A stretch of 64,000 bases of DNA. It comes from Agathobaculum sp. NTUH-O15-33 (GTDB lineage: Bacteria > Bacillota > Clostridia > Oscillospirales > Butyricicoccaceae). The notes under the pieces were generated by a model, which searched no databases, was not told the origin of the DNA, and worked only from the letters and a program-made list of their open reading frames with translations. The stretch's first letter is position 1. The number at the start of each line of letters is the position of its first letter. A program made the position numbers and the translations under genes. Below, in pieces: positions 15,096 to 23,800 of the stretch. The DNA lies in assembly GCF_033193315.1 (NCBI RefSeq), contig NZ_CP136187.1, positions 3,851,501 to 3,915,500 on the forward strand, read 5' to 3'.

Positions 15096-16421
15096 TTATT
15101 TAAGCCTGCCTGTCAGCGGCAGGCAGACCGAAGCGTGAAATTGCGTGCCATCGCCCCAAAGCTTGGCGACACCGTGATATTTTTCGGTTATTTGGCGCAC
15201 CGATGCCGAACCAATACCCAAGCGGTCACTTTTGCTGGAACGGAGCGTGTCACTGTCCGACAGCGGCTCGCCGGTGTAGCTATTGTCCATCACAATGATC
15301 AGCGCGCCGCCTTCCAGACGAATTGCTAAGCGGATAAACCGTTCCGGCCCTGCTTGCCGTTTGCAGGCCTCCACAGCGTTTTCCAGCAGATTGCCGAGTA
15401 AAACCACCATATCGGTATCGGGGATACACGCCGATTCCGGGTGCTCTACCTTGGTCTCGAATGGAATGCCCTGCTCGGTCGCGCTTCGCGCATAGTAGGA
15501 CAGCACGGCGTTGACCGCGGGTTCCCTGCAAAAGAGAAGCGGCTCGTCTGCGGGCAATGCTTCACAATAACGGGCTGTGTATTGCTTGAGGGCCTCCCGG
15601 TCATCGCTTTGCAAAAAGGCCTGAATTGCCACCATGCTTTGACGCAAATCGTGCCGCGCACGCCGCGTTTCTTCGATGCGGCTTTGCAGATTTTCGTATT
15701 GCAGCGCCTGAAGCGATAGCTGGTAGTTTTCCTGCTTGAGCGTTAAAACCGTATCATTCTCCCATACCAAACGCAGCACCAAAGAAAGCACGAAGCAGAA
15801 GCCCGCACTGATCACCATAGCGAATGCGAAATTTCGTGTATCGGCAGAAAAATGGAGATAGCCGCCGGCTGTCAATAGATTATAGTAGAAAAATACACAG
15901 AAGGTCGCGGGCACCAACCATAAAAAGCGCCAACTGCCGTCGGTGGTATGTAGGGAGATCAGCGTGGCAAGCCGGTGCGCCATGAAGTAGTGGCAAGGTG
16001 GGAAAAAAACAGCCCATACGAGCGCAAGAGACAGGCATGCTTCCATGCCGTACGGCGCGCTGCTAAAGCGGCTGCCAAATAGCTTATCCCCCAAAAAGCT
16101 GTACAAAATAGCGACAAGGCTGGCGAAATTCAGTACCGTCAACAAAACAAAAAGGCTTTTGGAAAGCGGCACGCGGTAGACCAGTAGGAACGCTAATACA
16201 TACAGCACAATCCATAAAACGGAGAGCGGCGCTCCTGTCGCAGGGTGCGCCGCAACCATCAGGCGGCGACCGATGCCCAAAATATACAACACGGCGGCTG
16301 CCGCCGCCGTATGGCCGCGCACATGCGGTTCATGACGCAAAGGGGCGGCGGCCAGCAGCGAACAAGGAATGATATCCAGCAGTTCATATACCATAAGCTG
16401 AAACAACAGAGACATATTCAT
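15096..16421 (-). CDS. AgrC-like GHKL sensor histidine kinase
   Basis: 441 residues. The first 220 are six or seven hydrophobic segments, a peptide-sensor-like membrane domain. A coiled linker leads to 'RRARHDLRQSM' with the phospho-acceptor His, and the ATPase domain has the N box 'LLGNLLENAVEAC', 'IIVMDNSYTGE' and 'GIGSASVRQITEKYHG'. This is the AgrC/ComD (GHKL) type that partners LytTR regulators. It overlaps the preceding response-regulator gene by 4 bases (ATGA). No AgrD-like pheromone gene was found nearby, so the signal is unknown. Confidence 0.88.
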   Translation of the reverse strand: MNMSLLFQLMVYELLDIIPCSLLAAAPLRHEPHVRGHTAAAAAVLYILGIGRRLMVAAHPATGAPLSVLWIVLYVLAFLLVYRVPLSKSLFVLLTVLNFASLVAILYSFLGDKLFGSRFSSAPYGMEACLSLALVWAVFFPPCHYFMAHRLATLISLHTTDGSWRFLWLVPATFCVFFYYNLLTAGGYLHFSADTRNFAFAMVISAGFCFVLSLVLRLVWENDTVLTLKQENYQLSLQALQYENLQSRIEETRRARHDLRQSMVAIQAFLQSDDREALKQYTARYCEALPADEPLLFCREPAVNAVLSYYARSATEQGIPFETKVEHPESACIPDTDMVVLLGNLLENAVEACKRQAGPERFIRLAIRLEGGALIIVMDNSYTGEPLSDSDTLRSSKSDRLGIGSASVRQITEKYHGVAKLWGDGTQFHASVCLPLTGRLK

Positions 16422-17149
16422 AGCGTCTCTGTTCTCGTGCGCACAAACAGATAGTCCGCGTACTTCTGCATCAGCCTTTTGTGCTCCTTCCGGCGGAAGG
16501 GCACGCGCTCATCTGTGTCCATCACAAAGTCGTATTCGTCTATTTGCTTTACATGTCCCATATGTAATATACAGCCGCGGTAAGAGGTCAAAAACTGCCG
16601 GTATGGCGCGAGCATGACGCTTAACGCGGCAAAGGTCATACGGCTGCGGACGATATGTCCATCGCCCAAATGCAGGCGGCAATAGTGCCCCGCCATATCG
16701 CAGTAAACAATATCATCCACCATGACCCGTCTGCCTTCGTCCGTGCAGGGCAACACGATATAATCCGGCCGGCCGCCGGTGCCGCCGAACGCCGCCGTGA
16801 ACGTGCGGTCAAACCGTTCCTCTGTAAAAGGCTTCACCAGATAGCCCGACGCGCCGACTAAATACCCGTCCACGGCATAGTCCAAACTCGTCGTAATAAA
16901 TACCAGCTTGGCGTGCCGATCGCATAAGCGCAGCCGTTCGGCGGTCTGCATGCCAGTCAATCCGTTCATGACGCAATCCAAGAGGACCAGATCATAGCGG
17001 TTTATTTCAAGCGCTGCCAAAAAGCTTTCGCCGCTTGCGTAGCAGGATAAAAGGGGCGGCTGTTCGCCCTGCTTTTGGCACCAGCGCTGAATACCGGCGG
17101 CAATGCGTTCGCGGTCTCCTACTTCGTCGTCCACGACAGCTACCTTCAT
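16418..17149 (-). CDS. LytTR-family response regulator
   Basis: 243 residues. The receiver domain has the acidic pocket 'VVDDE', the phospho-Asp in 'DLVLLDCVMNG' and the Lys in 'GYLVKPF'. The C-terminal half is a LytTR DNA-binding domain ('GHYCRLHLGDGHIVRSRMTFAALSVML', 'FLTSYRGCILHMGHVKQI'). The start at MKVAVVDDE is chosen over an upstream in-frame codon; AAGGATGG precedes it. It pairs with the kinase downstream. The promoter GTGACA-17-TACAAT (17210-17182) abuts the shared operator, which faces the divergent YiiX-like gene. It is the best candidate to bind that operator at all three sites. Confidence 0.88.
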   Translation of the reverse strand: MKVAVVDDEVGDRERIAAGIQRWCQKQGEQPPLLSCYASGESFLAALEINRYDLVLLDCVMNGLTGMQTAERLRLCDRHAKLVFITTSLDYAVDGYLVGASGYLVKPFTEERFDRTFTAAFGGTGGRPDYIVLPCTDEGRRVMVDDIVYCDMAGHYCRLHLGDGHIVRSRMTFAALSVMLAPYRQFLTSYRGCILHMGHVKQIDEYDFVMDTDERVPFRRKEHKRLMQKYADYLFVRTRTETL

Positions 17150-17181
17150 CAAAACACCATCCTTCCCATATTGACACATCT

Positions 17182-17210
17182 ATTGTAACATATTGTCTAT
17201 TTTCTGTCAC
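17182..17210 (-). promoter_or_regulatory. Promoter of the LytTR two-component operon
   Basis: Minus strand: GTGACA (17210-17205), 17 bp, TACAAT (17187-17182), giving a leader of about 25 bases. The shared operator starts 6 bp upstream of the -35 box, which suggests autoregulation. Confidence 0.55.
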
Positions 17211-17216
17211 CCTTCG

Positions 17217-17276
17217 ACGCCAAAATGCGTCCTTTAATGCCAAGAACTTGTATCCCAGTAAATGTTATGGTATTTT
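17217..17276 (+). promoter_or_regulatory. Shared-operator promoter, copy 1 (YiiX-like gene)
   Basis: ACGCCA (17217-17222) and ATGCCA (17237-17242) start 20 bp apart. TTGTAT (17248-17253), 17 bp, TATTTT (17271-17276) follow. The second repeat starts 11 bp before the -35 box, exactly as at the two minus-strand copies. Confidence 0.7.
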
Positions 17277-17358
17277 TATAAAGAGACGGCCGCGCGCGGC
17301 CGACAGAGCGAACGCAGTCCGCCGCGTATGACGGCCGATGCAGAAAAGGAGATTGAAC

Positions 17359-18225
17359 ATGGAGCAACAATTACACACCGGTGATATCCTTATTTTTCAG
17401 GCGGAGGATAAATGGATCAGTAAGCTGATTGCCTGGGGCACGTTTTCCGATGTCAGCCATGCCGCCATGGTAATGGCAAATGGACAAATGGTCGAAATGG
17501 GGCTGGACGGCATCATGTTGAACCTGATCGGATCAAACGGCGGCGATCCGGCCTATCAGCTTCGCTTGGATCCCCCACAGGATACTGCGCCGCTGGCCGC
17601 GGCGGCGGCGCGGTATCTGGATCAGCGGATCTGCTATGACATACCCGCGCTTATATTGCTCGGCATCGCATTGATCTTCCGGCACCTGCATCCGAGTGGA
17701 CCTGTTTACAGCCTGCTCGATCAGTTGATCACCGCCGCCTGTGTGGAGCTGGATAAGTTGATCAATAAAATACTGGGCCATCCAGACGCAATGGTCTGTT
17801 CCCAGCTTGTCTATCAAATATATCAGGACTGCGGCACTCTCTACCATCTTCAGGTTCGAAACGGCGCGCTGCAAGCGAAAGACAGTGCCGACACGATATG
17901 CCTTGCGGATTGCGCCGCCTCGCTACGTATGGAAGATTACAGCGCGGCGAAGCTTCCGCAAAACTCAGTTTCGGACATCGAAAAATTGTCTCGCGAGTTG
18001 ATGCTCGCACTATATGATGCGGAGGATATAAAGGAATACATGGCTCCGCCGCAGCAGTTGGTCGTACAAACAAAAACCCTTCTAACGCAGTTAGAGAAGC
18101 TGGCAAAGCTGACTGACCAGCCGCTGGAATCGCTGCTTGTCATGCCGTCCGACCTTGTCTATCACACGGATAATCTATGCCGTGTGAACACAGTTTCCGT
18201 AAAACGGCTGGAACGCCTCCGTTGA
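17359..18225 (+). CDS. YiiX-like permuted papain-fold (NlpC/P60 superfamily) protein
   Basis: 288 residues, no signal peptide. 'GDILIFQAEDKWISKLIAWGTFSDVSHAAMVMANGQMVEM' is the opening of YiiX/YebB-type circularly permuted NlpC/P60 proteins, with the His in SHAAMV. The nucleophile Cys would be in 'AMVCSQLVYQIYQDC' (about residue 152). The last 100 residues are helical and unrecognised. Substrates in this superfamily are amide or acyl bonds in peptides or lipids. AAAGGAG precedes ATG 17359. It is divergent from the LytTR regulator and carries the shared operator, so it is probably a main target of that system. Its leaderless nature matches the other block A proteins. Confidence 0.72.
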   Translation: MEQQLHTGDILIFQAEDKWISKLIAWGTFSDVSHAAMVMANGQMVEMGLDGIMLNLIGSNGGDPAYQLRLDPPQDTAPLAAAAARYLDQRICYDIPALILLGIALIFRHLHPSGPVYSLLDQLITAACVELDKLINKILGHPDAMVCSQLVYQIYQDCGTLYHLQVRNGALQAKDSADTICLADCAASLRMEDYSAAKLPQNSVSDIEKLSRELMLALYDAEDIKEYMAPPQQLVVQTKTLLTQLEKLAKLTDQPLESLLVMPSDLVYHTDNLCRVNTVSVKRLERLR

Positions 18226-18447
18226 ACCGGTGTCCAAAAACATTTCCGTACCATGCACTAGCTTTATCAAGCGCCCCTCCGCACCGCAGGCTCTCGGTGC
18301 GAAGGGGCTTTCCATATACCCAGACGATCGTCGCCCATAGCGTTTGCGATAAGGCCTCGCCCTGAGTGCCCCCCTGCCCTGCACTGGACACACGCTACAT
18401 GAAAAGGTATAATATACAGAAAGACTACGTGTTAAAGGGTTGACATT

Positions 18448-19716
18448 ATGCAGCAAATCAATGTAACAATGGATGCTTTCAGTATTGTATTATGTCTGAT
18501 CCTAATTGGCTGCTCGTACTTTGACCGCAGGAGCGACAGCGCCGCAAGGTATTTTTTCATGATGTGCATTTGCAATTTGGGAATGTTGATTGGCGACCTG
18601 CCAAACTGGACCTGCGAAGGCACAACCGCTGTCTTTGCTGTATTGGCGCTGCAATGGGGATCTCTGCTTTATTTTGCTTTTTCAGCGCCGCTGTTGCTGT
18701 TCTTTACCGGCTATCTCATTCACTATCTGATATCCAAGGTGCATGTGCGCCCGTTTTATTGGCGCGCGGCCTGCATCCTTTGTATCATGCAGCTGATATG
18801 CAGTCTGGTATCGCTGCAAAACGGGATGTATTTTCACATTACCGCAGATAATTATTACCGGCGCGGTGATTGGTTCTGGCTTTCGCAAGCTATTCCCATT
18901 GCGCTATTTCTGCTTAACGCAGTACTTATTTATCGCTACCGCGCGCAGCTGCGCCGCCGCGAACTGTTTTTTCTGGCCAGCTATATCCTTCTTCCGATCG
19001 CGGCAGAGGCGATTCAGATCCTCTTTTATGGCGTGGCGCTCATGAACACCGCCACCACGCTTGCGCTGCTGCTCGTTTACATCAATATTCAGTTGCAGCG
19101 TGAGCTATATCTGGAGCAGCAGGAACGCCGACTCGCGGAATCGCGCATTGACATTATGCTGAGCCAGATTCAGCCCCACTTTCTTTACAATACGCTTACC
19201 GCAATTCAACAGCTCTGCGAAACCGATCCACGGCAGGCCAAGCAAGCGACGCTTGATTTCTCCCGTTTTTTGCGAGCCAATATGAATTCGCTGACAAGCA
19301 AAGCGCCTATTCCCTTTGCGCAAGAACTAAACCATGTAGAAACATATCTTTCGCTGGAACGCCGCCGCTTTCCCAACCGCTTGCAAGTATGCTATGAAAC
19401 CAGTGTGAATAACTTTAGCTTGCCGCCGCTGACGCTTCAACCCATTGTGGAAAACGCAGTGCGCCACGGTGTGCTGCGGCGCGAGGAAGGCGGCTGCGTC
19501 ACGATCCGCACGGAGGAGACCGACCGCGCCTTTCTCATTATCGTTTCGGACGACGGCGTAGGCTTTCAGACCCCGACGGACGATCGGCTGCACGTGGGTA
19601 TTGAAAACGTACGCAGCCGTCTGGAGGCGCTTTGCGGCGGCGCGCTTTTTATCAACAGCACGCCCGGCGTAGGCACGCGCGTGACCATTACCCTGCCGAA
19701 GGAGATAAACCCATGA
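18448..19716 (+). CDS. LytS/YehU-type sensor histidine kinase
   Basis: 422 residues. Six or seven membrane segments fill residues 10-215. They are followed by a coiled linker and the His_kinase domain 'IDIMLSQIQPHFLYNTLTAIQQLC' with the phospho-acceptor His, then an ATPase domain with 'LQPIVENAVRHGV', 'IIVSDDGVGF' and 'GIENVRSRL'. This family usually pairs with LytTR regulators, but the partner here has a different output domain. It overlaps the next gene by ATGA. The sensor domain is not one I recognise and the signal is unknown. Confidence 0.87.
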   Translation: MQQINVTMDAFSIVLCLILIGCSYFDRRSDSAARYFFMMCICNLGMLIGDLPNWTCEGTTAVFAVLALQWGSLLYFAFSAPLLLFFTGYLIHYLISKVHVRPFYWRAACILCIMQLICSLVSLQNGMYFHITADNYYRRGDWFWLSQAIPIALFLLNAVLIYRYRAQLRRRELFFLASYILLPIAAEAIQILFYGVALMNTATTLALLLVYINIQLQRELYLEQQERRLAESRIDIMLSQIQPHFLYNTLTAIQQLCETDPRQAKQATLDFSRFLRANMNSLTSKAPIPFAQELNHVETYLSLERRRFPNRLQVCYETSVNNFSLPPLTLQPIVENAVRHGVLRREEGGCVTIRTEETDRAFLIIVSDDGVGFQTPTDDRLHVGIENVRSRLEALCGGALFINSTPGVGTRVTITLPKEINP

Positions 19717-20498
19717 GATTTCTTGCTGTAGATGATGAAGACCTTGCGCTTCAAAATTTAATGGACGCGATTCGCGACGCGGCGCCTACATGCGAGCTGA
19801 CAGGCTTTACTTCACCGCGCGGAGCGGCGGCGTATGCACGGGTCAATACGCTGGATGTGGCGTTTCTCGATATTGAGCTGGGCAGCGCCAATGGCCTGAC
19901 GTTCGCGAAGGAGCTGAAGGAGCAGCAGCCTAACCTACGCATCATCTTTGTCACCAGTTATGATCAATATGCTGTGGATGCATTCGCGGTTCGCGCGACC
20001 GGCTATCTGTTAAAACCTGTGACAAGCGAGGATATTCGGCGCGAACTAACCTTTGCATACGGCGCGCCGCCACGGGCGGCGCAGGTACGCGTGCAGACCT
20101 TTGGCGGCTTCGACGTATTCGCGGACGGCAAGCCGCTCGTATTTAACCGGGCCAAAGCCAAAGAGCTGCTCGCGTTACTGGTCGACCGGCGCGGCAACGT
20201 TGTGACCACACGCGAGGCCTGCGCTGTGCTTTGGGAGGATATACCCTATACGCGCATGCAAAAAAACTATTTTCAGACCGTTGTAAGCGATCTGCGCGCT
20301 ACCCTACGCGACGCGGGCATGGAGGATATTTTGGTGAAAAGCCGCAACGCGCTTTCTATCGCCCCCGCAAGGCTGGACTGCGACAGCTACCGCTTTCTGG
20401 ACGGCGAAGTACGCGCCATCAACAGCTACCGGGGCGTCTATATGCGCAGTTATAGTTGGGCAGAGTTCCGCATAGGAGAATTTGAATGGCAGCTTTAG
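19713..20498 (+). CDS. Response regulator with OmpR/SARP-like output domain
   Basis: 261 residues. The receiver has 'AVDDED', the phospho-Asp in 'DVAFLDIELGSANG' and the Lys in 'GYLLKPV'. After it, 'VQTFGGFDVFADGKPLVFNRAKAKELLALLVDRRGNVVTTREACAVLWED' is a winged-helix output of the SARP/OmpR type rather than LytTR. A short 'SYRGVYMRSYSWAEF' tail looks like the beginning of a BTAD region that stops early. The ATG at 19713 overlaps the kinase stop. Targets are unknown; no second copy of an obvious operator was found. Confidence 0.82.
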   Translation: MRFLAVDDEDLALQNLMDAIRDAAPTCELTGFTSPRGAAAYARVNTLDVAFLDIELGSANGLTFAKELKEQQPNLRIIFVTSYDQYAVDAFAVRATGYLLKPVTSEDIRRELTFAYGAPPRAAQVRVQTFGGFDVFADGKPLVFNRAKAKELLALLVDRRGNVVTTREACAVLWEDIPYTRMQKNYFQTVVSDLRATLRDAGMEDILVKSRNALSIAPARLDCDSYRFLDGEVRAINSYRGVYMRSYSWAEFRIGEFEWQL

Positions 20499-20550
20499 CG
20501 GGCATTGAATTTTAAGCTTGCTGCAAAAGACAAACAGGAAATAGAGCCGA

Positions 20551-20589
20551 CAGGCTGTCAAAAAAACTATTTTTGACAGCCTGTCGATC
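20551..20589. repeat. Palindromic repeat shared with 55054-55090
   Basis: CAGGCTGTCAAAAA...TTTTTGACAGCCTG is a near-perfect hairpin. The same 38-bp sequence with small changes is the left end of the element at 55053-55267 in the chromosome, so a dispersed repeat family is present both inside and outside the island. It may also end the response-regulator transcript. Confidence 0.6.
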
Positions 20590-20595
20590 ACAAAT

Positions 20596-20748
20596 TCACA
20601 GCCACTGCTGTTTCTCACTATAATAGGCCGCTTGTTCAACGTTGCCTGATGCCTGATAATGCTCGATCAGACGGTCTAGGACATTGAGATACGGTACTTC
20701 ATATAGTAACCCGGTTTCAGTTGTCCATTCGTAATACTCTTGGTGCAA
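20596..20748 (-). pseudogene. Possible protein fragment of 50 codons
   Basis: An open minus-strand frame ending 'LIEHYQASGNVEQAAYYSEK' plus a few residues and TGA has protein-like composition but no ATG, and a stop precedes it. It may be a decayed gene end. Otherwise the stretch 20499-20826 holds only the palindromic repeat. Confidence 0.25.
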
Positions 20749-20826
20749 AAGTCCAATTTAATCTTCCCTTTGTTCAGCATGACAATCGGGTATTTTATTT
20801 TCTGTTTTGCAACGCGCTCAGTTCGC

Positions 20827-23800
20827 TTATTTGTTTTCTAAAAACCGCTGCAGGATGGCGGAGACCTCCGCGCGGGTCGCATGACCAAGCGGGTCCAAAA
20901 TGCCCCCGCCTTTACCATTGATCAGCCCAGCGCCCACAGCCCACTTGACATTTTCTTTTGCCCAGTCGGAGATCTGGTCCGTGTCAGTAAACTGCGACAG
21001 GTCTCCGTTTTTTTCGGTTGTTTTACCCTGAAGCTTCGCGTAGCGTTCCAGAATCGCAGCGATCTGCTCTCTGGAGATCTCCTGATTCGGCGCAAAGATT
21101 TCATCGGAATAGCCGTTTACTATGCCGTTCTTCCTCGCCCAGTATACCGCTTTGCCATAAAAGCTTTCGGCGTTCACATCAGCAAAGGGATAGCCCCAGT
21201 TTTCGTCCGCCATATCGGGACTGCCCGCGGCACGGTACAAAACCGTCACCAGCATGGCGCGCGTCATCGGATTTTGCGGGGCAAATCGGGTCGCTGAAAC
21301 ACCGGCAAAGAGCTTATTCTCATAGACGTACTTCACGCTGTCATAGAACCAGTCGGACGGCTTCACATCCGTGAAGGGGTTGTTCCAAAAGCCTTCGCTC
21401 CATTTTGCGTACAGCGTGAAATCAGTCGTTACCTTTCGGCTAAAATCATAAGCCTTGGTGCAACCCTTGTCTGTAAACCAGCCGGCAAAGGTGCGGCCTT
21501 CCCAGATTGGGTCCTTGGGTTTAGACAGAAGCGCGTTTTTGTCCACGCGAACGCTGTCAACTTTGCTGCCGCCCTGAGAATCGAAGGTAACGGTATACGA
21601 GACGCTTCCGCCGCCGGAACGGTCGGAGACGGTAACCGCGATTTCTTGCGACCGTATCATACTGTCCGGTATGCTTCCGCGCATATCTCCAGTTTTAGTC
21701 GTGCCATCCGTCGAGATCGTCACACATTCCATGATTGGCAATGCACAGGCGGTGACCACCGCGCTGCCGCTGCCAACGGCGGTCAAGGTACCATCCGCCG
21801 AAACCCTTACGACGCTTTCATCGGAGCTTGCATAAGTCACCCGATTTTTATCCGCCGCGGTTGCCGGCTGTATTTCCGCCTGAAGAAACGCCGTTTCGTT
21901 TTTGTTCAGCGCGATACTGCTCTGCGCAACGCTTAGCTGCTCCACCTCGGCGATATCCCGCATAGCGCTTTCGCTGTACGAAATACTGCCCGGAATTTCG
22001 AGGCTGTAAAACGGCTCGTTGTTTTCCGCGCCCTCTTCGGTCAGCTCCAGCACCGCGGTGAAGCGGCCTTCCCCGTTTGCGATCTTCTGATACCGCTCCG
22101 CGACAGGGACAAGAATTTCCATGGGATATGTTTCAAGCGGGTTGATTTCTCCAAAATCCTCGCGCGTCGCCTCTACTCTGTTGCCCGCGTTGTCCAGCAG
22201 ATATACCGCGGCCGTGACGCCCGCCGGTATATTGCCGCTGTTGCCTAAATTGCCGGTAAGCACCGCGCTGCTTTTCCCGATGCTGCTGAGTTCAATTTGA
22301 CCCGCTTCAAAATCGGCCGCCTTCCTTATGGGGAAAGTGTAGCCATACAGCGTTTTACCGTCTTCATCGGTCAGCTCTATCGAAATTTCGGTATTCTCCG
22401 CAAGCTTTTCAGGCGTCCATTCGCATACGGCGGACAGACAGTCGCCCGAATTCCACAGCCCGGCTGATGGATAGCTGCCAAGCTCCTCCTTCACCTCGCC
22501 GTTTTCCAGCTTTCTGAAGGTTACGGTGTAGTCGCCGCTGACAGCTTTCCACGTAGCATTTCCTTCGCTTGTGTTTTGGGTCTTTACCGCCTTTAGCCCT
22601 TCGTTGATAATGTTGGCGGACAGAATAACCGGTTCATTCTCATAGGCGTATTTGGTATTCATAATATTTTCGTTCATATCAAATACCGCCTCGGGCGCGC
22701 GCACATGCAGCACGAGCTGCGATTCTTCCGCATCCGCGTCGCGCTTTGCCACAAATACAATCGCGTTGTCACTCAGCATGTTTTGTGCCGTGAACGCGGT
22801 GTAATCCCCCTCGTAGGAGGTCATCAGCAAGGGCACGCCCCAGCGCGCGCTGCTCATGCCGGACACCGACCAATCGTCCTCGCCGTCCTCATAAACGCCG
22901 TTGTAAACAACGGAATAAAGCTGCACGCTGCTTGTCCCGCTGTCATTTAACGCGCTTTCCGTCCACATGACATACATTCTGCCCGCAATATCGCGGAACA
23001 CATCGTAATCCTGAACCGTGCCCTCCATCGATATGATATAGTCCGGCTGGTACAGCGCGCCATCCATACCGTTTACATGTACCTCGTAATAGCCCGCCTC
23101 TTGATTTTTGACAATGTCATAATCCTGCTTTTCCAGCAGATCGGACAGATTGATAAACGCGATGCCGCCAAGATTTTTCTCGTTCCCGTCCGCGTTAAAC
23201 GTTTTGATCCGATCCGTTTTGAACATGAGGAACAGCTCCGAGCCGGTATAACAGAATTTCAGATCGTCGTACGCGCCGCTTTCGGGCGTCAGGCATATGG
23301 GCATGGACTCATTGGGCAGCTTGATAAAGACCATGCGGTCGTCCGCTGTTTGATAGTTGTTGTCCGTATCCACGATGAATGCCAGGTCGTGGAACGCCTC
23401 GCTGATGAAGCCTTCGATATCGGTGACGAGACTCCACTCGCCGTCCACTCGGGTATCCGCAAAGCGCTGGCCATACCATTGCTCGGTAAAGGTGTCTGCA
23501 TCGGCTCCGCTCTTTTCAATGCGGTTCTCTTCAGCCGTGCCGTATTCATCGGTCCATGCTCCGTTCTCGTACTCCCTGTACGCGATCGCGGATTCCGCTT
23601 GGATCAGCTGCTCCGTGCTTGCTGCCTGCTCGCTATACTGCGTTTTTGTGTAGGTGACGCGCATGGAGCCGTCCTCGGTCATCGAAATGGTCGCGTTTGC
23701 GTCGCACGCCGTATCGGCTTCGGTCGTTTTCGTCAATTCGACAACATCTTTGAATTCGCGGGATTTCTTGTCAAAAAACGCGCCGTGAAGATTCATGGAA

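Noticed and set aside
7931..18225. Complete extracellular contractile injection system
   Set aside because: Only payload-like genes are seen. No sheath, tube, baseplate or AAA+ assembly gene occurs in the window.
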